Notes: a model not told the origin generated them from the letters alone. Counted from the first letter of the stretch, positions 8,294 to 19,697 are shown. The stretch is 64,000 bases of DNA from Flavobacterium sp. CS20 (GCF_018080005.1 NZ_CP073015.1:372001-436000), one strand, 5' to 3'. Numbers and translations: made by a program.

Positions 8294-9004
8294 TTATTTT
8301 ATTTGATATTCAACGTACAAGGTTGCTGTAATTTTAATTGTTCCTTTATTGATTGCAATTGATGTGTTATTTGAAGCCAGCTTATCATTCATTTCATATT
8401 GCGGTTTTGTGTCTTGTGGCATAGAAGCATTGATTTCAATATTTCCAATCTTTAATATTTCTTTTTTAGACTCAGGTATTTGTTGCATCAATCTATCAGA
8501 AAGTTTTTCTGATTTTTCAAATGCATTTAGGTAAGCTTCATTTTTTAAGCTGTCAATTTTAGTATGAGAATAACTCAGTCCTCCCAAATCAAGATTTCTA
8601 TTTTCAAGTAATTCGGTATAAATATCATCAAGTTCATCAATATTTCTTATGGTTACAAAAACTGTTGTCGAACCTCTAAATCCTTCAAATACTCTTGAAT
8701 TATTAATCCATGTGTAACTTTTGCTCATATTTACAGAAGTGGTTAGGATGTCGTCTTTATCGATTTTGAAAGTTAGTAGTTTGTTTTGTAGTTCATTAGA
8801 TTTATCTACTAAACACTTTTTTGAAGATTTTATTGATTTGTCAAGACAATTCAAGCTGATATTAAAAGTTGCCATATTCGGAAGTGTTTCGACTTCACCA
8901 TATGACTTTAACGTGATAGTTTTAAACTTTGAAGGTTCAACTGACGGATTGTTTTGGCGACTTACTAATATCAATAGGCTAAAAACCCCAAATAATTGTT
9001 TCAT
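8294..9004 (-). CDS. SIMPL (DUF541) domain protein
   Basis: This 236-residue exported protein has a hydrophobic N-terminal segment (residues 1-15) followed by one SIMPL/DUF541 domain from about residue 27 (ITLKSYGEVETLPNMATF) to the C-terminus. SIMPL proteins are periplasmic or membrane-anchored and poorly understood; some are linked to stress or to a kinase partner in animals. The N-terminus reads LLILVSRQN where a lipoprotein would have LVSCQ, so an Arg (CGC) sits where the lipobox Cys (TGC) would be expected. This single-base difference would abolish lipidation if real. The gene has its own position, 32 bases after a DUF3024 gene on the same strand. Confidence 0.8.
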   Translation of the reverse strand: MKQLFGVFSLLILVSRQNNPSVEPSKFKTITLKSYGEVETLPNMATFNISLNCLDKSIKSSKKCLVDKSNELQNKLLTFKIDKDDILTTSVNMSKSYTWINNSRVFEGFRGSTTVFVTIRNIDELDDIYTELLENRNLDLGGLSYSHTKIDSLKNEAYLNAFEKSEKLSDRLMQQIPESKKEILKIGNIEINASMPQDTKPQYEMNDKLASNNTSIAINKGTIKITATLYVEYQIK

Positions 9005-9036
9005 TTTTTTGTTTTTATATATTGCTCAACTCATTA

Positions 9037-9381
9037 TTACCCAAAAAAACAAGCGTGTTTATCTTCTTTTATAACAGCTAATAATTTATCCAAATAAGAA
9101 GATTCTGGATAAGGTTCGTAGAGTTCCCACTTACCACTTGCTCGCATCCAATATAAATTCCATTCTTGTCTTGACTTATAAAATCTGATTTTTGCGAATT
9201 CCATTTGAAGAATTTCTTCGGGATTTTCCCAAGAAGGTCTTATTTCGTAAAAAATAACAGTTTTACCATCGTAAGAATATCCCATATCAACTTCTTGACG
9301 TATTTTAGGGTCTTGAGGTCTTATTGATTCAACAAAATTTTTTATGGTTGATTCATTTATGTCGATTGTCTTATTACTCAT
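9037..9381 (-). CDS. DUF3024 family protein
   Basis: This 114-residue cytoplasmic protein has no signal peptide. The sequence fits DUF3024: an N-terminal helix, a beta-rich middle containing DMGYSYDGKTVIFYEIRP at about residues 32-49, and a Trp/Tyr-rich C-terminal half with WNLYWMRASGKWELY at about residues 73-87. The function of the family is unknown, although members often turn up near restriction or stress genes. Here its neighbours are a SIMPL gene downstream and azurin upstream, all on the minus strand with gaps of 32 and 64 bases. Assignment is by recalled family pattern and length. Confidence 0.7.
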   Translation of the reverse strand: MSNKTIDINESTIKNFVESIRPQDPKIRQEVDMGYSYDGKTVIFYEIRPSWENPEEILQMEFAKIRFYKSRQEWNLYWMRASGKWELYEPYPESSYLDKLLAVIKEDKHACFFG

Positions 9382-9445
9382 ATTTGGATTCTAAAATGGA
9401 AACTGTTAGCATTTCAATTATAACGAAAAGCATTCACAACTATAT

Positions 9446-9958
9446 TTATTCCACAATAAATTTACCTTGCATTAAAGCAACGTGACCAGGAAAACTGCAA
9501 ATGAAATCGTAAACGCCTTTTTCTGGAGCATCAAATGTAATTGTAGTTTGCTCGCCACCACCAATCATTTTGGTATGTACGATAACGGCTTTTGTGTTTT
9601 TGGGAATGTAATTATTGTCTTTGGCATCAACTGCTTTTGTAGCAAAATCATTGATATTGGTTCCTGGTTTAAGCAAAACAAAATTATGACCCATAACATT
9701 TACGTCAAGTTTGCCGATGTGTTTGAGTGTGAGTTTGACTTTGTCTCCTGCTTTGACTTTAATTTCTTTTAAATTATAGCGCATTTGGTCATTGCCAGTC
9801 AATAGAATTTCAGTTACACCGTCTTCGGTTTTTTGTTTTTCTGCTACGGGTTGATTGATTTTGATGTTTTGTTTTTCTTCTTTTTTATCATCTTTAGAAT
9901 TTCCACAAGAACTTAAAACGAGAAGTGAAAATAAAAATGCAATTTGATAGAGTTTCAT
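9446..9958 (-). CDS. azu: Azurin-type cupredoxin lipoprotein
   Basis: This 170-residue blue-copper protein likely shuttles electrons on the periplasmic side of the membrane. ATG 9958 is preferred because it gives a clean lipoprotein signal, MKLYQIAFLFSLLVLSSC, with the lipobox Cys at residue 18. A Lys/Glu-rich linker of about 35 residues comes next, followed by the azurin domain. The copper ligands are visible: His in VMGHNFVLL, then Cys, His and Met in the C-terminal CSFPGHVALM loop. The lipoprotein form with a linker is usual in Bacteroidota. The gene is followed by a DUF3024 gene and preceded by a repeat-rich spacer. Confidence 0.9.
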   Translation of the reverse strand: MKLYQIAFLFSLLVLSSCGNSKDDKKEEKQNIKINQPVAEKQKTEDGVTEILLTGNDQMRYNLKEIKVKAGDKVKLTLKHIGKLDVNVMGHNFVLLKPGTNINDFATKAVDAKDNNYIPKNTKAVIVHTKMIGGGEQTTITFDAPEKGVYDFICSFPGHVALMQGKFIVE

Positions 9959-10098
9959 AATTTTTGGTATAAAGATTTTAAACAATTTTGATGATTTGTA
10001 TTTATTCTAAAATTCAGCGATTACTTTGCTAAATGTGGCTTAGGAATTCCCGAAAAAATATCTACTAAAACATTTATTGGAACATTATACAAGACATC

Positions 10099-10155
10099 TC
10101 CCACACGAGTGGGAATAAGCGGATAGCCTGCCTTTTCTAACAGGCAAGCCCGCTT
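10099..10155. repeat. Two hairpins between gltA and azurin genes
   Basis: TCCCAC-ACGA-GTGGGA (10099-10114) is a perfect 6-bp stem. It is followed by a nested structure in which AAGCGG (10117-10122) pairs with CCGCTT (10150-10155) around GCCTG/CAGGC. The G+C-rich paired hairpins stand out from the A+T-rich background and resemble dispersed REP-like repeats. They may also end gltA transcription. Confidence 0.55.
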
Positions 10156-10182
10156 GAAGCCTATAATAATTTTGAAAAAATA

Positions 10183-11465
10183 CTATTTCCTTTTGCTGAT
10201 TTCGGCATAGGGTCTGTGTTTTTCGCCAACATAAATTTGTCTTGGTCTGCCGATAGGTTCTTTTTTAAGGCGCATTTCTCTCCATTGAGCAATCCATCCA
10301 GGCAATCTACCGAGTGCAAACATTACGGTAAACATTTCTGTTGGAATGCCAAGTGCTCTGTAAATTATACCTGAGTAGAAATCAACATTAGGGTAGAGTT
10401 TGCGTTTTACAAAATAGTCGTCTTCTAAGGCTTCTTTTTCAAGGCCTTTGGCAATATCGAGAACGGGATCTTCAATACCTAAATCGCCGAGTACATCGTC
10501 TGCAGATTTTTTAATAATTTTTGCTCTTGGGTCAAAGTTTTTATAGACACGGTGCCCGAAGCCCATTAATCTAAAAGGATCATCTTTATCTTTGGCTTTA
10601 CTCATGTATTTTTTAGTATCACCACCGTCGTTTTTGATACCTTCTAGCATTTCGATGACAGCTTGGTTGGCACCACCGTGAAGTGATTCCCAAAGTGCAT
10701 TGATTCCTGCTGAGATAGACACAAATAATCCGGCGTGAGATGAGCCTACAATTCTTACTGTTGAGGCTGAGCAGTTTTGTTCGTGATCAGCGTGTAGAAT
10801 CAATAATTTATTTAAGGCTGAAGCTACAACGGGATTGATTTTGTAGTCTTCGTTGGCTTTTTTGAACATCATCTTAAGGATGTTTTCAACATAACCGAGT
10901 GAACTGTCTCCATAATCCAAAGGTTGTCCTGTGCGTTTTCTCAAAGCCCAAGCACACAAAACGGGAAATTTGGCAAGTAGCTTCACGATAGATTTATACA
11001 TTTCTTCTTCAGAATTCACATCTACTGATGATGGGTTGAATGCAATTAAAGCCTGGTTAAAGAAGACACAACTCCCATAGGGTGAGCTGATCGAGGAAAA
11101 CCATCAAGGATTTTTTTCATCTCTTCGTCAACGTGAGATTCGTTTTTGATGTCTTGATGAAATTTGTCTAGTTGTTCTTGAGATGGCAATTCGCCAAAAA
11201 TTAGCAAGTAAGCCACTTCTAAGAAACTTGCATTTTCAGCTAAATCTTCGATAGAATATCCACGGTAACGCAAAATACCTTGTTCACCGTTTAAAAAAGT
11301 AATTGCACTTTCACAAGATCCTGTATTTTTGAAACCTGGATCTAATGTAATTAAACCATTTGAAGTGCTTCTTAGCTTAGAGATATCTATGCCATGTTCA
11401 TTTTCAGTACCTACAATTACAGGGAGTTCATATTGTTTTCCGTCAAATTCAATTTTAGCTGTCAT
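10183..11465 (-). CDS. gltA: Citrate synthase, frame broken near 11054
   Basis: Citrate synthase condenses acetyl-CoA and oxaloacetate at the entry of the TCA cycle. The repaired product is about 427 residues, normal for the type II (NADH-sensitive-like) bacterial enzyme. Residues 1-139 run from 11465 to a premature TAA at 11046-11048, ending in FPRSAHPMGVVSSLT. The frame resumes one base out and carries the catalytic His segments LHADHEQN and GFGHRVYKNFDPR and the C-terminal PGWIAQWREM. One base is missing at about 11053-11056, in a place where the family has an Ala-rich helix. A possible -7 box (TATCTTTG on the minus strand, 11504-11511) lies 39 bases before the start. An enolase terminator precedes it. 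Confidence 0.93.
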
Positions 11466-11546
11466 ATTTTATTTTTTTTGATTAATTCTATTGTGAAACT
11501 TACCAAAGATAAGCAATGAATTGTTAAATAGGCGTTAAGTCTAAAA

Positions 11547-11599
11547 CCAAAAAAAACCTATTCAACTTAAGTTATTGTTAAAAATAAGAAGAATAGGTT
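11547..11599 (-). terminator. Rho-independent terminator after eno
   Basis: On the minus strand AACCTATTC (11599-11591) pairs perfectly with GAATAGGTT (11563-11555), followed directly by a run of T. The 9-bp stem with a 27-base loop lies 26 bases past the eno stop. It separates eno from gltA. Confidence 0.75.
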
Positions 11600-11624
11600 A
11601 TTTGAAAAATGATATTGATCAATT

Positions 11625-12946
<1,322 letters not shown>

Positions 12947-13074
12947 TTACGAATTTCAAACAGATTAAATGATAATTTAAAATCAATATTTTCTACCATT
13001 GATAACTAAATCGATTGAGAAATATCAATTACGTATTTTATGAAACTTATAAAGCGATAAACTGAGTTGCTTTT

Positions 13075-14178
13075 TTATGAAGCGTACATTTTGTAAAAAT
13101 CATCAAATAAATAGTTGGCATCATTTGGTCCTGGACCAGCTTCAGGATGGTATTGAACAGAAAAGCATTTTTTTTCTTTAAGTCTGAAACCAGCCAAAGT
13201 TTGATCATTGAGATGTATATGCGTGATTTCTATGTCAGAATGATTTTCTGCTTCATCTTTATTTACGGCGAAACCGTGATTTTGAGATGTGATTTCAGAT
13301 TTGCCTGTTACTAAATTCATTACAGGGTGATTGATTCCACGATGTCCATGGTGCATTTTGAAAGTTGAAATACCTTGAGATAAAGCAATGATTTGATGTC
13401 CTAAACATATTCCAAATGTAGGAATATTTTTGTCGATAGCAGATTTTGCTAACTCAATAGCTGACTTCAAGGGTTGTGGATCTCCAGGACTGTTGGATAG
13501 AAAAATAGCATTTGGCTCAAACGACATCAAGTCTTCTAAACTGCTATTGTATGGAAACACTTTTAAATAAGCTTCTCTTTTTGACAGATATTTTAAAATA
13601 TTAGTTTTAACTCCTAAATCTAATACTGCAATTTTATAGGTTGAATTTTTGTTTCCAAAATAATAAGGTTTTTGTGTTGAAACCTTTGAAGCTAATTCAA
13701 GACCGTTCATTTTGGGATAGGTCTTTAGTTGTTCTTTTAATTGATCTATTTTGTCGAGTTGAGTAGAAATAACAGCGTTCATGGCTCCGTGTTGTCTAAT
13801 ATGGTGAACCAAAGCTCGAGTATCTAAATCTGATATAGCAAAGAGATTAGATTGATTTAAAAAGTCTTCAAGTGATAGATTTGAAGATGCTCGAGATGGA
13901 TTGTAGCTAAAATTTTTACAAATAAGCCCTGCTATTTTTGGAGAGTTGGATTGATTTTCGTCGGTGTGAGTGCCGTAATTTCCAATGTGTGCGTTGGTCG
14001 TAACCATGAGTTGTCCGTGATATGAAGGATCGGTAAAAATTTCTTGATAACCTGTCATACCAGTGTTGAAACAAATCTCTCCAAACGCAGTATCTTGGTT
14101 GTTTGAAACGGCTTTGCCTTTAAATTGAGTGTGATCTTCTAGGATAAGAATGGCATCTATTTTTTTGTGGTATCTCAT
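13075..14178 (-). CDS. carA: Carbamoyl-phosphate synthase, small (glutaminase) subunit
   Basis: This 367-residue cytoplasmic enzyme hydrolyses glutamine and passes ammonia to CarB for carbamoyl phosphate synthesis, feeding pyrimidine and arginine pathways. The N-terminal CPSase small domain begins near residue 10 (LILEDHTQFKGKAVS), and contains the FNTGMTGYQEI segment. The class I glutamine amidotransferase domain occupies about residues 185-360, with nucleophile Cys in TFGICLGHQII and the His-Glu pair in VQYHPEAGPGP. The length is normal. It starts at ATG 14178, 74 bases after rplQ. Linkage of carA to the end of the alpha operon is usual in Flavobacteriia. carB is not in this window. Confidence 0.95.
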   Translation of the reverse strand: MRYHKKIDAILILEDHTQFKGKAVSNNQDTAFGEICFNTGMTGYQEIFTDPSYHGQLMVTTNAHIGNYGTHTDENQSNSPKIAGLICKNFSYNPSRASSNLSLEDFLNQSNLFAISDLDTRALVHHIRQHGAMNAVISTQLDKIDQLKEQLKTYPKMNGLELASKVSTQKPYYFGNKNSTYKIAVLDLGVKTNILKYLSKREAYLKVFPYNSSLEDLMSFEPNAIFLSNSPGDPQPLKSAIELAKSAIDKNIPTFGICLGHQIIALSQGISTFKMHHGHRGINHPVMNLVTGKSEITSQNHGFAVNKDEAENHSDIEITHIHLNDQTLAGFRLKEKKCFSVQYHPEAGPGPNDANYLFDDFYKMYAS

Positions 14179-14252
14179 AATGTATAAATATAAAAAAAGG
14201 GATAAATATTTAATTTATCCCTTAAAATTAGTAAATATAATTGATGTTATAA

Positions 14253-14870
14253 TTATTTTTTTTCGTCATCTTTTGATTGTTTATTTTCATCAGAAGATTT
14301 TTCTTTGGCTTCACTTTTATTAGATTCAGCTTTAGCTTCGCTTTTTTCTGGCTTAGCTTCAGTTTTATCTTCAACTTTGTTGTTGTCTTCTTTAGTTTTA
14401 GAATCTTCTTTTGGAGATGATTCAACATTAGTTTCAGGTTGATCTGAAGTTACTTTTTTACCAGCACGGCGTGTAGATTTCTTTTTCTTTTTGCCTTTAG
14501 GGTTGTATATCTCGTTGAAATCTACAAGTTCTATCATTGCCATTTCAGCAAGATCGCCAAGTCGGTGACCTAATTTGATAATCCTTGTATATCCACCAGG
14601 TCTTGAGGCTACTTTTGGTGCAACTTCTCTAAACAATTCTGCCACAGCATATTTATCTCTAATTTTTGAAAACACAATACGTCTGTTATGAGTGGTATCG
14701 GTTTTAGATTTAGTAACTAGAGGTTCAACAAAAGTTCTTAAGGCTTTTGCTTTAGCGAGAGTTGTATTGATTCTTTTATGTTCTATAAGAGAGCAAGCCA
14801 TATTAGCCAACATAGATTTTCTATGGGCGGTCTTGCGACTCAAGTGATTAAATTTCTTTCCGTGTCTCAT
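14253..14870 (-). CDS. rplQ: 50S ribosomal protein L17 with long charged tail
   Basis: This is a 205-residue L17, located near the peptide exit tunnel of the 50S subunit. The core (about residues 1-125) starts [20 protein letters not shown] and contains the conserved [15 protein letters not shown] stretch. After residue 130 there is a 75-residue tail made of Lys, Glu, Ser, Asp and Asn, which is longer than the E. coli protein (127 residues). C-terminal extensions of L17 are common in Bacteroidota. The tail is low complexity and probably disordered. The gene follows rpoA with a gap of 26 bases and is the last ribosomal gene of the cluster. Confidence 0.95.
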   Translation of the reverse strand: MRHGKKFNHLSRKTAHRKSMLANMACSLIEHKRINTTLAKAKALRTFVEPLVTKSKTDTTHNRRIVFSKIRDKYAVAELFREVAPKVASRPGGYTRIIKLGHRLGDLAEMAMIELVDFNEIYNPKGKKKKKSTRRAGKKVTSDQPETNVESSPKEDSKTKEDNNKVEDKTEAKPEKSEAKAESNKSEAKEKSSDENKQSKDDEKK

Positions 14871-14896
14871 TTTAAATATTTTTTAGAGGCTTTTAA

Positions 14897-15889
14897 TTAG
14901 TCTTTTTCAAGGTTGTATCGAGATAAGTCCATACCGAAATCAAGACCTTTATTGCTGACTAATTCTTCAAGTTCGCTTAATGATTTTTTACCGAAGTTTC
15001 TAAATTTCATCAAATCATTCTTGTTGTAAGAAACCAAGTCGCCAAGGGTTTCAACTTCAGCGACTTTTAAGCAGTTAAGTGCTCTTACAGATAAATCAAG
15101 ATCTGAGAGTCTAGATTTCAGAAGCTGTCTCATATGAAGTGCTTCTTCGTCATAAGTTTCGGTTTGTGCCATTTCTTCAGTTTCAAGAGTAATTCTTTCG
15201 TCTGAGAAAAGCATAAAGTGATGAATTAATGTTTTAGCGACTTCTGTTAAAGCATCTTTAGGATGAATAGAGCCATCGGTAACAATTTCAAAAACTAATT
15301 TTTCATAATCAGTTTTTTGTTCTACTCTATAATCTTCAATGCTGTATTTAACATTTTTGATAGGCGTATAGATAGAATCTGTAATTATTGTTCCTAATGG
15401 TAATTCGTCTTTTTTATTATCTTCGGCAGGAACGTATCCTCTTCCTTTTTCAATTGTGATTTGCATATTTAAGGATACTTTTTTATCCATATTGCAAATA
15501 ACATGATCAGGATTTAATACTTGAAATCCAGAGAGGTGTTTTTGAAAATCACCAGCCGTGAGTTGATTTTGATTAGAAACGCTAATCACAGCAGATTCTG
15601 TATCATTATCTTCTATTTGTTGTTTGAATCTAACCTGTTTAAGATTAAGTATAATTTCAGTAACATCTTCCACCACGCCAGGGATTGTAGAAAACTCATG
15701 TTCGACTCCTTCTATTTTAATCGAAGTAATTGCAAAACCTTCAAGAGAAGATAATAAAACGCGACGTAAAGCATTACCTACGGTAAGACCGTATCCAGGT
15801 TCTAAAGGTCTAAACTCAAATATACCTTCAAACTCAGAAGAGTCTATCATAATTACTTTATCGGGCTTTTGAAAATTGAATAATGCCAT
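14897..15889 (-). CDS. rpoA: RNA polymerase alpha subunit
   Basis: This is a 330-residue protein that dimerises to nucleate RNA polymerase assembly. The N-terminal domain holds the dimerisation motif [18 protein letters not shown] at about residues 34-51. The C-terminal domain (about residues 245-325) carries the helix-hairpin-helix region that contacts UP elements and activators ([19 protein letters not shown], then [16 protein letters not shown]). The length matches the family. It lies between rpsD and rplQ in the usual alpha-operon order, with gaps of 20 and 26 bases. The frame is intact. Confidence 0.97.
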   Translation of the reverse strand: MALFNFQKPDKVIMIDSSEFEGIFEFRPLEPGYGLTVGNALRRVLLSSLEGFAITSIKIEGVEHEFSTIPGVVEDVTEIILNLKQVRFKQQIEDNDTESAVISVSNQNQLTAGDFQKHLSGFQVLNPDHVICNMDKKVSLNMQITIEKGRGYVPAEDNKKDELPLGTIITDSIYTPIKNVKYSIEDYRVEQKTDYEKLVFEIVTDGSIHPKDALTEVAKTLIHHFMLFSDERITLETEEMAQTETYDEEALHMRQLLKSRLSDLDLSVRALNCLKVAEVETLGDLVSYNKNDLMKFRNFGKKSLSELEELVSNKGLDFGMDLSRYNLEKD

Positions 15890-15909
15890 AGTGTTGTAGT
15901 ATCTAATTA

Positions 15910-16515
15910 TTATTTAGAGTATAATTCGACGATAAACTGTTCGTTAATATTTTCTGGAATTTGTGTTTTTTCAGGAACGCTAACGAATGTACCTTCTTTT
16001 TTTTCTGAATTCCAACTTAACCATTCATAAACAGCTGAAGAGTTTGATAGTGATTCTTCAATAACGCTTAAAGATTTAGATTTTTCTCTAACGCCTACAA
16101 TATCATTGATTTTTAGCTGATAAGATGGGATATTTACAATTTCGCCATTTACTGTAATGTGTTTGTGTGAAACTAATTGTCTTGCTCCACTTCTAGAAGG
16201 TGATAGACCAAATCTGTAAACAACATTGTCGAGACGTCTTTCGCACATTTGAAGTAAAACTTCACCAGTAATACCTTTTGCACTGTTAGCTTTTTCAAAC
16301 ATATTTCTGAATTGACGCTCTAAAATACCATAGGTATATTTTGCTTTTTGCTTTTCCATTAATTGGATAGCATATTCAGATTTTTTACCACGTCTTCTGT
16401 TGTTGCCATGTTGGCCAGGTGGATATTTTTTCTTCTCAAACGATTTATCATCGCCGAAAATAGGCTCGCCAAATTTACGAGCAATTTTAGTTTTAGGACC
16501 AGTGTATCTTGCCAT
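15910..16515 (-). CDS. rpsD: 30S ribosomal protein S4
   Basis: This 201-residue primary 16S rRNA-binding protein nucleates assembly of the 30S body. It starts [20 protein letters not shown], as in Bacteroidota S4. The S4 RNA-binding domain spans about residues 92-155 ([20 protein letters not shown] through [14 protein letters not shown]). The N-terminal region lacks the Cys zinc cluster seen in some S4 forms. It is placed between rpsK and rpoA with gaps of 67 and 20 bases. In many bacteria S4 represses its own alpha operon; I did not find a pseudoknot leader here. Confidence 0.97.
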   Translation of the reverse strand: MARYTGPKTKIARKFGEPIFGDDKSFEKKKYPPGQHGNNRRRGKKSEYAIQLMEKQKAKYTYGILERQFRNMFEKANSAKGITGEVLLQMCERRLDNVVYRFGLSPSRSGARQLVSHKHITVNGEIVNIPSYQLKINDIVGVREKSKSLSVIEESLSNSSAVYEWLSWNSEKKEGTFVSVPEKTQIPENINEQFIVELYSK

Positions 16516-16582
16516 TTCTAAGTATTTAGGTTATAGGTTATGAATTAAGGTCTTTCCTTCGATAACCTTATTTTTTATTCGA

Positions 16583-16966
16583 TTAAACACGTCTTCTTTT
16601 AGGTGGACGACAACCATTGTGAGGAATAGGAGTAACGTCTATAATTTCAGTAACTTCAACGCCTGAATTGTGCAATGCTCTAATAGCTGATTCTCTTCCA
16701 TTGCCAGGACCTTTTACATAAACTTTCACTTTTCTTAGTCCTGCTTCGTGAGCAACTTTACTGGCATCTTCTGCGCCGAGTTGAGCGGCGTAAGGGGTAT
16801 TTTTTTTACTGCCTCTAAAACCCATTTTACCAGCTGAAGACCATGATATGACTTCACCGTTATTGTTGGTTAAAGAAACAATTATGTTGTTAAATGAAGC
16901 AAATATGTGAGCTTCACCAAAGGCGTCTGTTGTGACTTTACGCTTTTTTGTTGTTGATTTAGCCAT
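16583..16966 (-). CDS. rpsK: 30S ribosomal protein S11
   Basis: This 127-residue protein sits on the 30S platform near the mRNA exit. The sequence contains the conserved [19 protein letters not shown] at about residues 21-39, [20 protein letters not shown] at about residues 49-68 and a C-terminus ending [12 protein letters not shown]. The length is normal. It begins 2 bases after the rpsM stop, so the two are translationally close. The frame is intact. Confidence 0.97.
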   Translation of the reverse strand: MAKSTTKKRKVTTDAFGEAHIFASFNNIIVSLTNNNGEVISWSSAGKMGFRGSKKNTPYAAQLGAEDASKVAHEAGLRKVKVYVKGPGNGRESAIRALHNSGVEVTEIIDVTPIPHNGCRPPKRRRV

Positions 16967-16968
16967 GA

Positions 16969-17343
16969 TTATTTAGTTACTTTTTTCTTGTTAGCTACTG
17001 TCTTTCTTCGACCTTTTCGTGTACGTGAGTTGTTTTTAGTTCGCTGACCTCTTAAAGGTAAACCCGATCTGTGTCTAACACCTCTATAACAACCAATATC
17101 CATAAGACGTTTGATGTTCATTTGAGTTTGTGATCTTAATTCGCCTTCTATGGTAAATTGCGAAACAGCGTTACGAACGCCAGAGACATCACTATCATTC
17201 CAGTCAGAAACTTTTTTGTTTGGATCAACTTTAGCTTCTTTCAGAATTCTTTGTGCTCTTGACTTACCTATACCAAAAATATAGGTTAGAGCAATTACGC
17301 CTCTTTTTTGTTTAGGGATATCAACACCTGCTATTCTTGCCAT
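16969..17343 (-). CDS. rpsM: 30S ribosomal protein S13
   Basis: This 124-residue protein of the 30S head contacts the P-site tRNA and L5. It opens [20 protein letters not shown] and has the [19 protein letters not shown] region at about residues 85-103, then a basic tail ending in KKKVTK. The length is normal. It follows rpmJ with only 2 bases between the stop and its ATG. It is in the standard order rpmJ-rpsM-rpsK. Confidence 0.97.
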   Translation of the reverse strand: MARIAGVDIPKQKRGVIALTYIFGIGKSRAQRILKEAKVDPNKKVSDWNDSDVSGVRNAVSQFTIEGELRSQTQMNIKRLMDIGCYRGVRHRSGLPLRGQRTKNNSRTRKGRRKTVANKKKVTK

Positions 17344-17345
17344 AA

Positions 17346-17462
17346 TTAACCTTGTCTTTGTTTAAACTTTGGATTCTTTTTATTAATAACATAAAGTCTT
17401 CCTTTACGTCTTACGATTTTGCAATCTGCACTTCTCTTTTTGATTGATGCTCTTACTTTCAT
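17346..17462 (-). CDS. rpmJ: 50S ribosomal protein L36 (zinc-free form)
   Basis: This 38-residue protein begins at ATG 17462 as [19 protein letters not shown] and ends [11 protein letters not shown]. Only one Cys remains, so the zinc-ribbon Cys set of the C+ form is absent; this is the C- form. It lies between infA (gap 4 bases) and rpsM (gap 2 bases). It is too short for many gene finders but unmistakable by sequence and place. Confidence 0.95.
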   Translation of the reverse strand: MKVRASIKKRSADCKIVRRKGRLYVINKKNPKFKQRQG

Positions 17463-17466
17463 AATA

Positions 17467-17682
17467 TTAATATCTATAAGTTATACGTCCTTTAGTTAAA
17501 TCATAAGGACTCATTTCTAATTTTACTTTATCGCCTGGTAATAATTTAATGTAATGCATTCTCATCTTACCAGATATATGAGCAGTTACTACGTGCTCAT
17601 TTTCAAGTTCTACTCTAAACATTGCATTGGACAATGCTTCTATAATAGTTCCATCTTGTTCTATTGAAGGTTGTTTAGCCAT
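17467..17682 (-). CDS. infA: Translation initiation factor IF-1
   Basis: This 71-residue OB-fold protein binds the A site of the 30S subunit during initiation. It starts [20 protein letters not shown] and includes [20 protein letters not shown] and the C-terminal [11 protein letters not shown] typical of IF-1. It begins 2 bases after the secY stop and precedes rpmJ, the usual order in Bacteroidota. The frame is intact. Confidence 0.97.
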   Translation of the reverse strand: MAKQPSIEQDGTIIEALSNAMFRVELENEHVVTAHISGKMRMHYIKLLPGDKVKLEMSPYDLTKGRITYRY

Positions 17683-17684
17683 AA

Positions 17685-19028
17685 TTATGCTACTGCTTTT
17701 CTGTTTTTGCCTGATTTCATTAATCCGTCGTAATGTTTATTTAATAAGTAAACATTAATTTGATCTATAGTGTCTATTGCAACACCAACCATAATTATTA
17801 AAGATGTACCACCAAAAAATAAAGCCCAGCCCGATTGCACACCAAGTAGGGAAACAATAATTGCTGGGAATATAGCAATGATTGCCAAAAACACAGAACC
17901 AGGTAAAGTGATTTGAGACATAATTCTGTCGAGGTATTCTGCGGTTTCTGTTCCTGGTCTTATGCCTGGGATAAATCCACCGCTTCTTTTTAAATCGTCT
18001 GCCATTTTATTAGTTGGTACGGTAATAGCGGTGTAAAAATATGTGAAAATAATGATGAGTAAGCCAAATACAACATTGTACCATAATCCAAACATATCAT
18101 TAAACTCAGCTGCAATACCTTGAGCAGTTGCCGTGTCAGATAATCCTGCAAGTGCAGCGGGGACAAACATGATGGCTTGAGCAAATATAATTGGCATTAC
18201 GCCAGAGGCATTTAGTTTTAAAGGTATAAATTGTCTTGCTCCACCAAATATATTTTTCTCATATTTACCAGAAGCATTTTTTCTTGCATATTGAACAGGT
18301 ATTTGTCTTACTGCTTTTACTAAATAAACAGAGGCAAGAATAATAACAAACCAAATCACAAGTTCAATTAATATTAAAATTAAACCACCTGAACCATCAT
18401 CACCAGTTCTGGAAGCTAATTCCTGTGCAAATGAACGAGGTAATCTGGCTATAATACCTACCATTATAAGTAATGAAATTCCATTACCAACACCTTTATC
18501 AGTTATTTTTTCACCGAGCCACATTGCAAAAATACAACCTGCTGTAAGGATTATTACTGCAGAGGTAATAAACATTGTATTACTTTGAACCATAAATGCG
18601 TCGTCGGGTAAAATATTGTATAAGTTATAAATATATCCAGGATCTTGTACTAAAGTAATACCAATGGTAAGCCAACGTGTAATTTGAGTAATTTTTTTAG
18701 TTCCGCTTTCACCTTCTTTTTGAAGTTTTTGTAAATAAGGAACGGCAATAGTCATCAATTGAACGACAATGGAAGCAGAGATGTAAGGCATAATACCCAA
18801 TGCAAAGACTGAAGCGTTTGAAAATGCACCACCAGTAAATGCGTTTAATAAGCCTAAAATACCATCTTCAGTTTGACTTCCTAAACTTGCTAACTGAGAA
18901 GCATCTATACCTGGTAGAACAACTTGTGCTCCAAATCTATAAACGATTAATAAGCCCAAAGTCAGGAGAATCCTATTTTTGAGCTCGTCTATTTTCCAAA
19001 TATTTTTTATCGTTTCAATAAATTGCAT
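17685..19028 (-). CDS. secY: Protein translocase subunit SecY
   Basis: This 447-residue integral membrane protein is the core channel of the Sec translocon. About ten hydrophobic segments are visible across the length, from [20 protein letters not shown] (residues 19-38) to the last spans near residues 370-420. Conserved landmarks include [12 protein letters not shown], the cytosolic loop before [11 protein letters not shown], and GFIPGIRPG. It follows rplO and precedes infA, as in the spc operon. The length is normal and the frame is intact. Confidence 0.97.
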   Translation of the reverse strand: MQFIETIKNIWKIDELKNRILLTLGLLIVYRFGAQVVLPGIDASQLASLGSQTEDGILGLLNAFTGGAFSNASVFALGIMPYISASIVVQLMTIAVPYLQKLQKEGESGTKKITQITRWLTIGITLVQDPGYIYNLYNILPDDAFMVQSNTMFITSAVIILTAGCIFAMWLGEKITDKGVGNGISLLIMVGIIARLPRSFAQELASRTGDDGSGGLILILIELVIWFVIILASVYLVKAVRQIPVQYARKNASGKYEKNIFGGARQFIPLKLNASGVMPIIFAQAIMFVPAALAGLSDTATAQGIAAEFNDMFGLWYNVVFGLLIIIFTYFYTAITVPTNKMADDLKRSGGFIPGIRPGTETAEYLDRIMSQITLPGSVFLAIIAIFPAIIVSLLGVQSGWALFFGGTSLIIMVGVAIDTIDQINVYLLNKHYDGLMKSGKNRKAVA

Positions 19029-19038
19029 CGAGTAAATA

Positions 19039-19491
19039 TTATAATGTTATCGCTTCTCCACCGGCTTTTTCAATTGCTTCCTTAGCTGATTTTGAAAACT
19101 TATGTGCTTGAACTTTTAATTTAGATTTTAATTCGCCATTGCCTAAAATCTTAACAAGGTCATTTTTTTTGACTAAACCTAATTCTTTAAGCGTTTCGAA
19201 ATCTACGCTGTCTTTAATTTTTTTATCATCAACTAAAGCCTGAAGATTAGAAAGATTAACAGGTTTATAGTCAACTCTATTGATGTTATTAAACCCAAAC
19301 TTAGGAATACGTCTTTGTAAAGGCATTTGACCACCTTCAAATCCAATTTTTCTAGAATACCCAGATCTTGACTTAGCACCTTTATGACTTCTACCAGCTG
19401 TATCACCAGTTCCAGAACCTTCACCACGTCCAAGACGTTTTGTTTTTCCTTTTACAGAGCCTTTTGCTGGTTTTAATTGATGTAATTTCAT
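19039..19491 (-). CDS. rplO: 50S ribosomal protein L15
   Basis: This 150-residue late-assembly protein of the 50S subunit has a Gly/Lys/Arg-rich N-terminal extension (GSVKGKTKRLGRGEGSGTGD, about residues 11-30) that reaches into 23S rRNA. It is followed by GFEGGQMPLQRRIPKFGF at about residues 50-67 and a globular C-terminal domain. The length is normal. It is placed between rpmD and secY with gaps of about 11 bases. Confidence 0.97.
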   Translation of the reverse strand: MKLHQLKPAKGSVKGKTKRLGRGEGSGTGDTAGRSHKGAKSRSGYSRKIGFEGGQMPLQRRIPKFGFNNINRVDYKPVNLSNLQALVDDKKIKDSVDFETLKELGLVKKNDLVKILGNGELKSKLKVQAHKFSKSAKEAIEKAGGEAITL

Positions 19492-19502
19492 AGTTGATAA
19501 TC

Positions 19503-19685
19503 TTATTTAATCTTTTCTACACTTACCAAGTGGTTGACTTTATCAATCATACCCAAAATATTTGGTGTATCTTGATGTTCAACACTTTGACCTATTTTTT
19601 TTAAACCTAATGCTTCAAGAGTCAACTTTTGTTGTTTAGTTCTCTTGATGGCACTTTTTGTTTTAGTAACTAATATTTTTGACAT
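19503..19685 (-). CDS. rpmD: 50S ribosomal protein L30
   Basis: This 60-residue protein starts at ATG 19685 (MSKILVTKTKSAIKRT). A TTG two codons upstream is less likely. It shows the L30 core, with KIGQSVEHQDTPNILGMIDK at about residues 30-49, and the C-terminal VNHLVSVEKI. It lies between rpsE and rplO in spc-operon order, 12 bases after the rpsE stop. Confidence 0.95.
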   Translation of the reverse strand: MSKILVTKTKSAIKRTKQQKLTLEALGLKKIGQSVEHQDTPNILGMIDKVNHLVSVEKIK

Positions 19686-19697
19686 TTTCAAAAGCTA

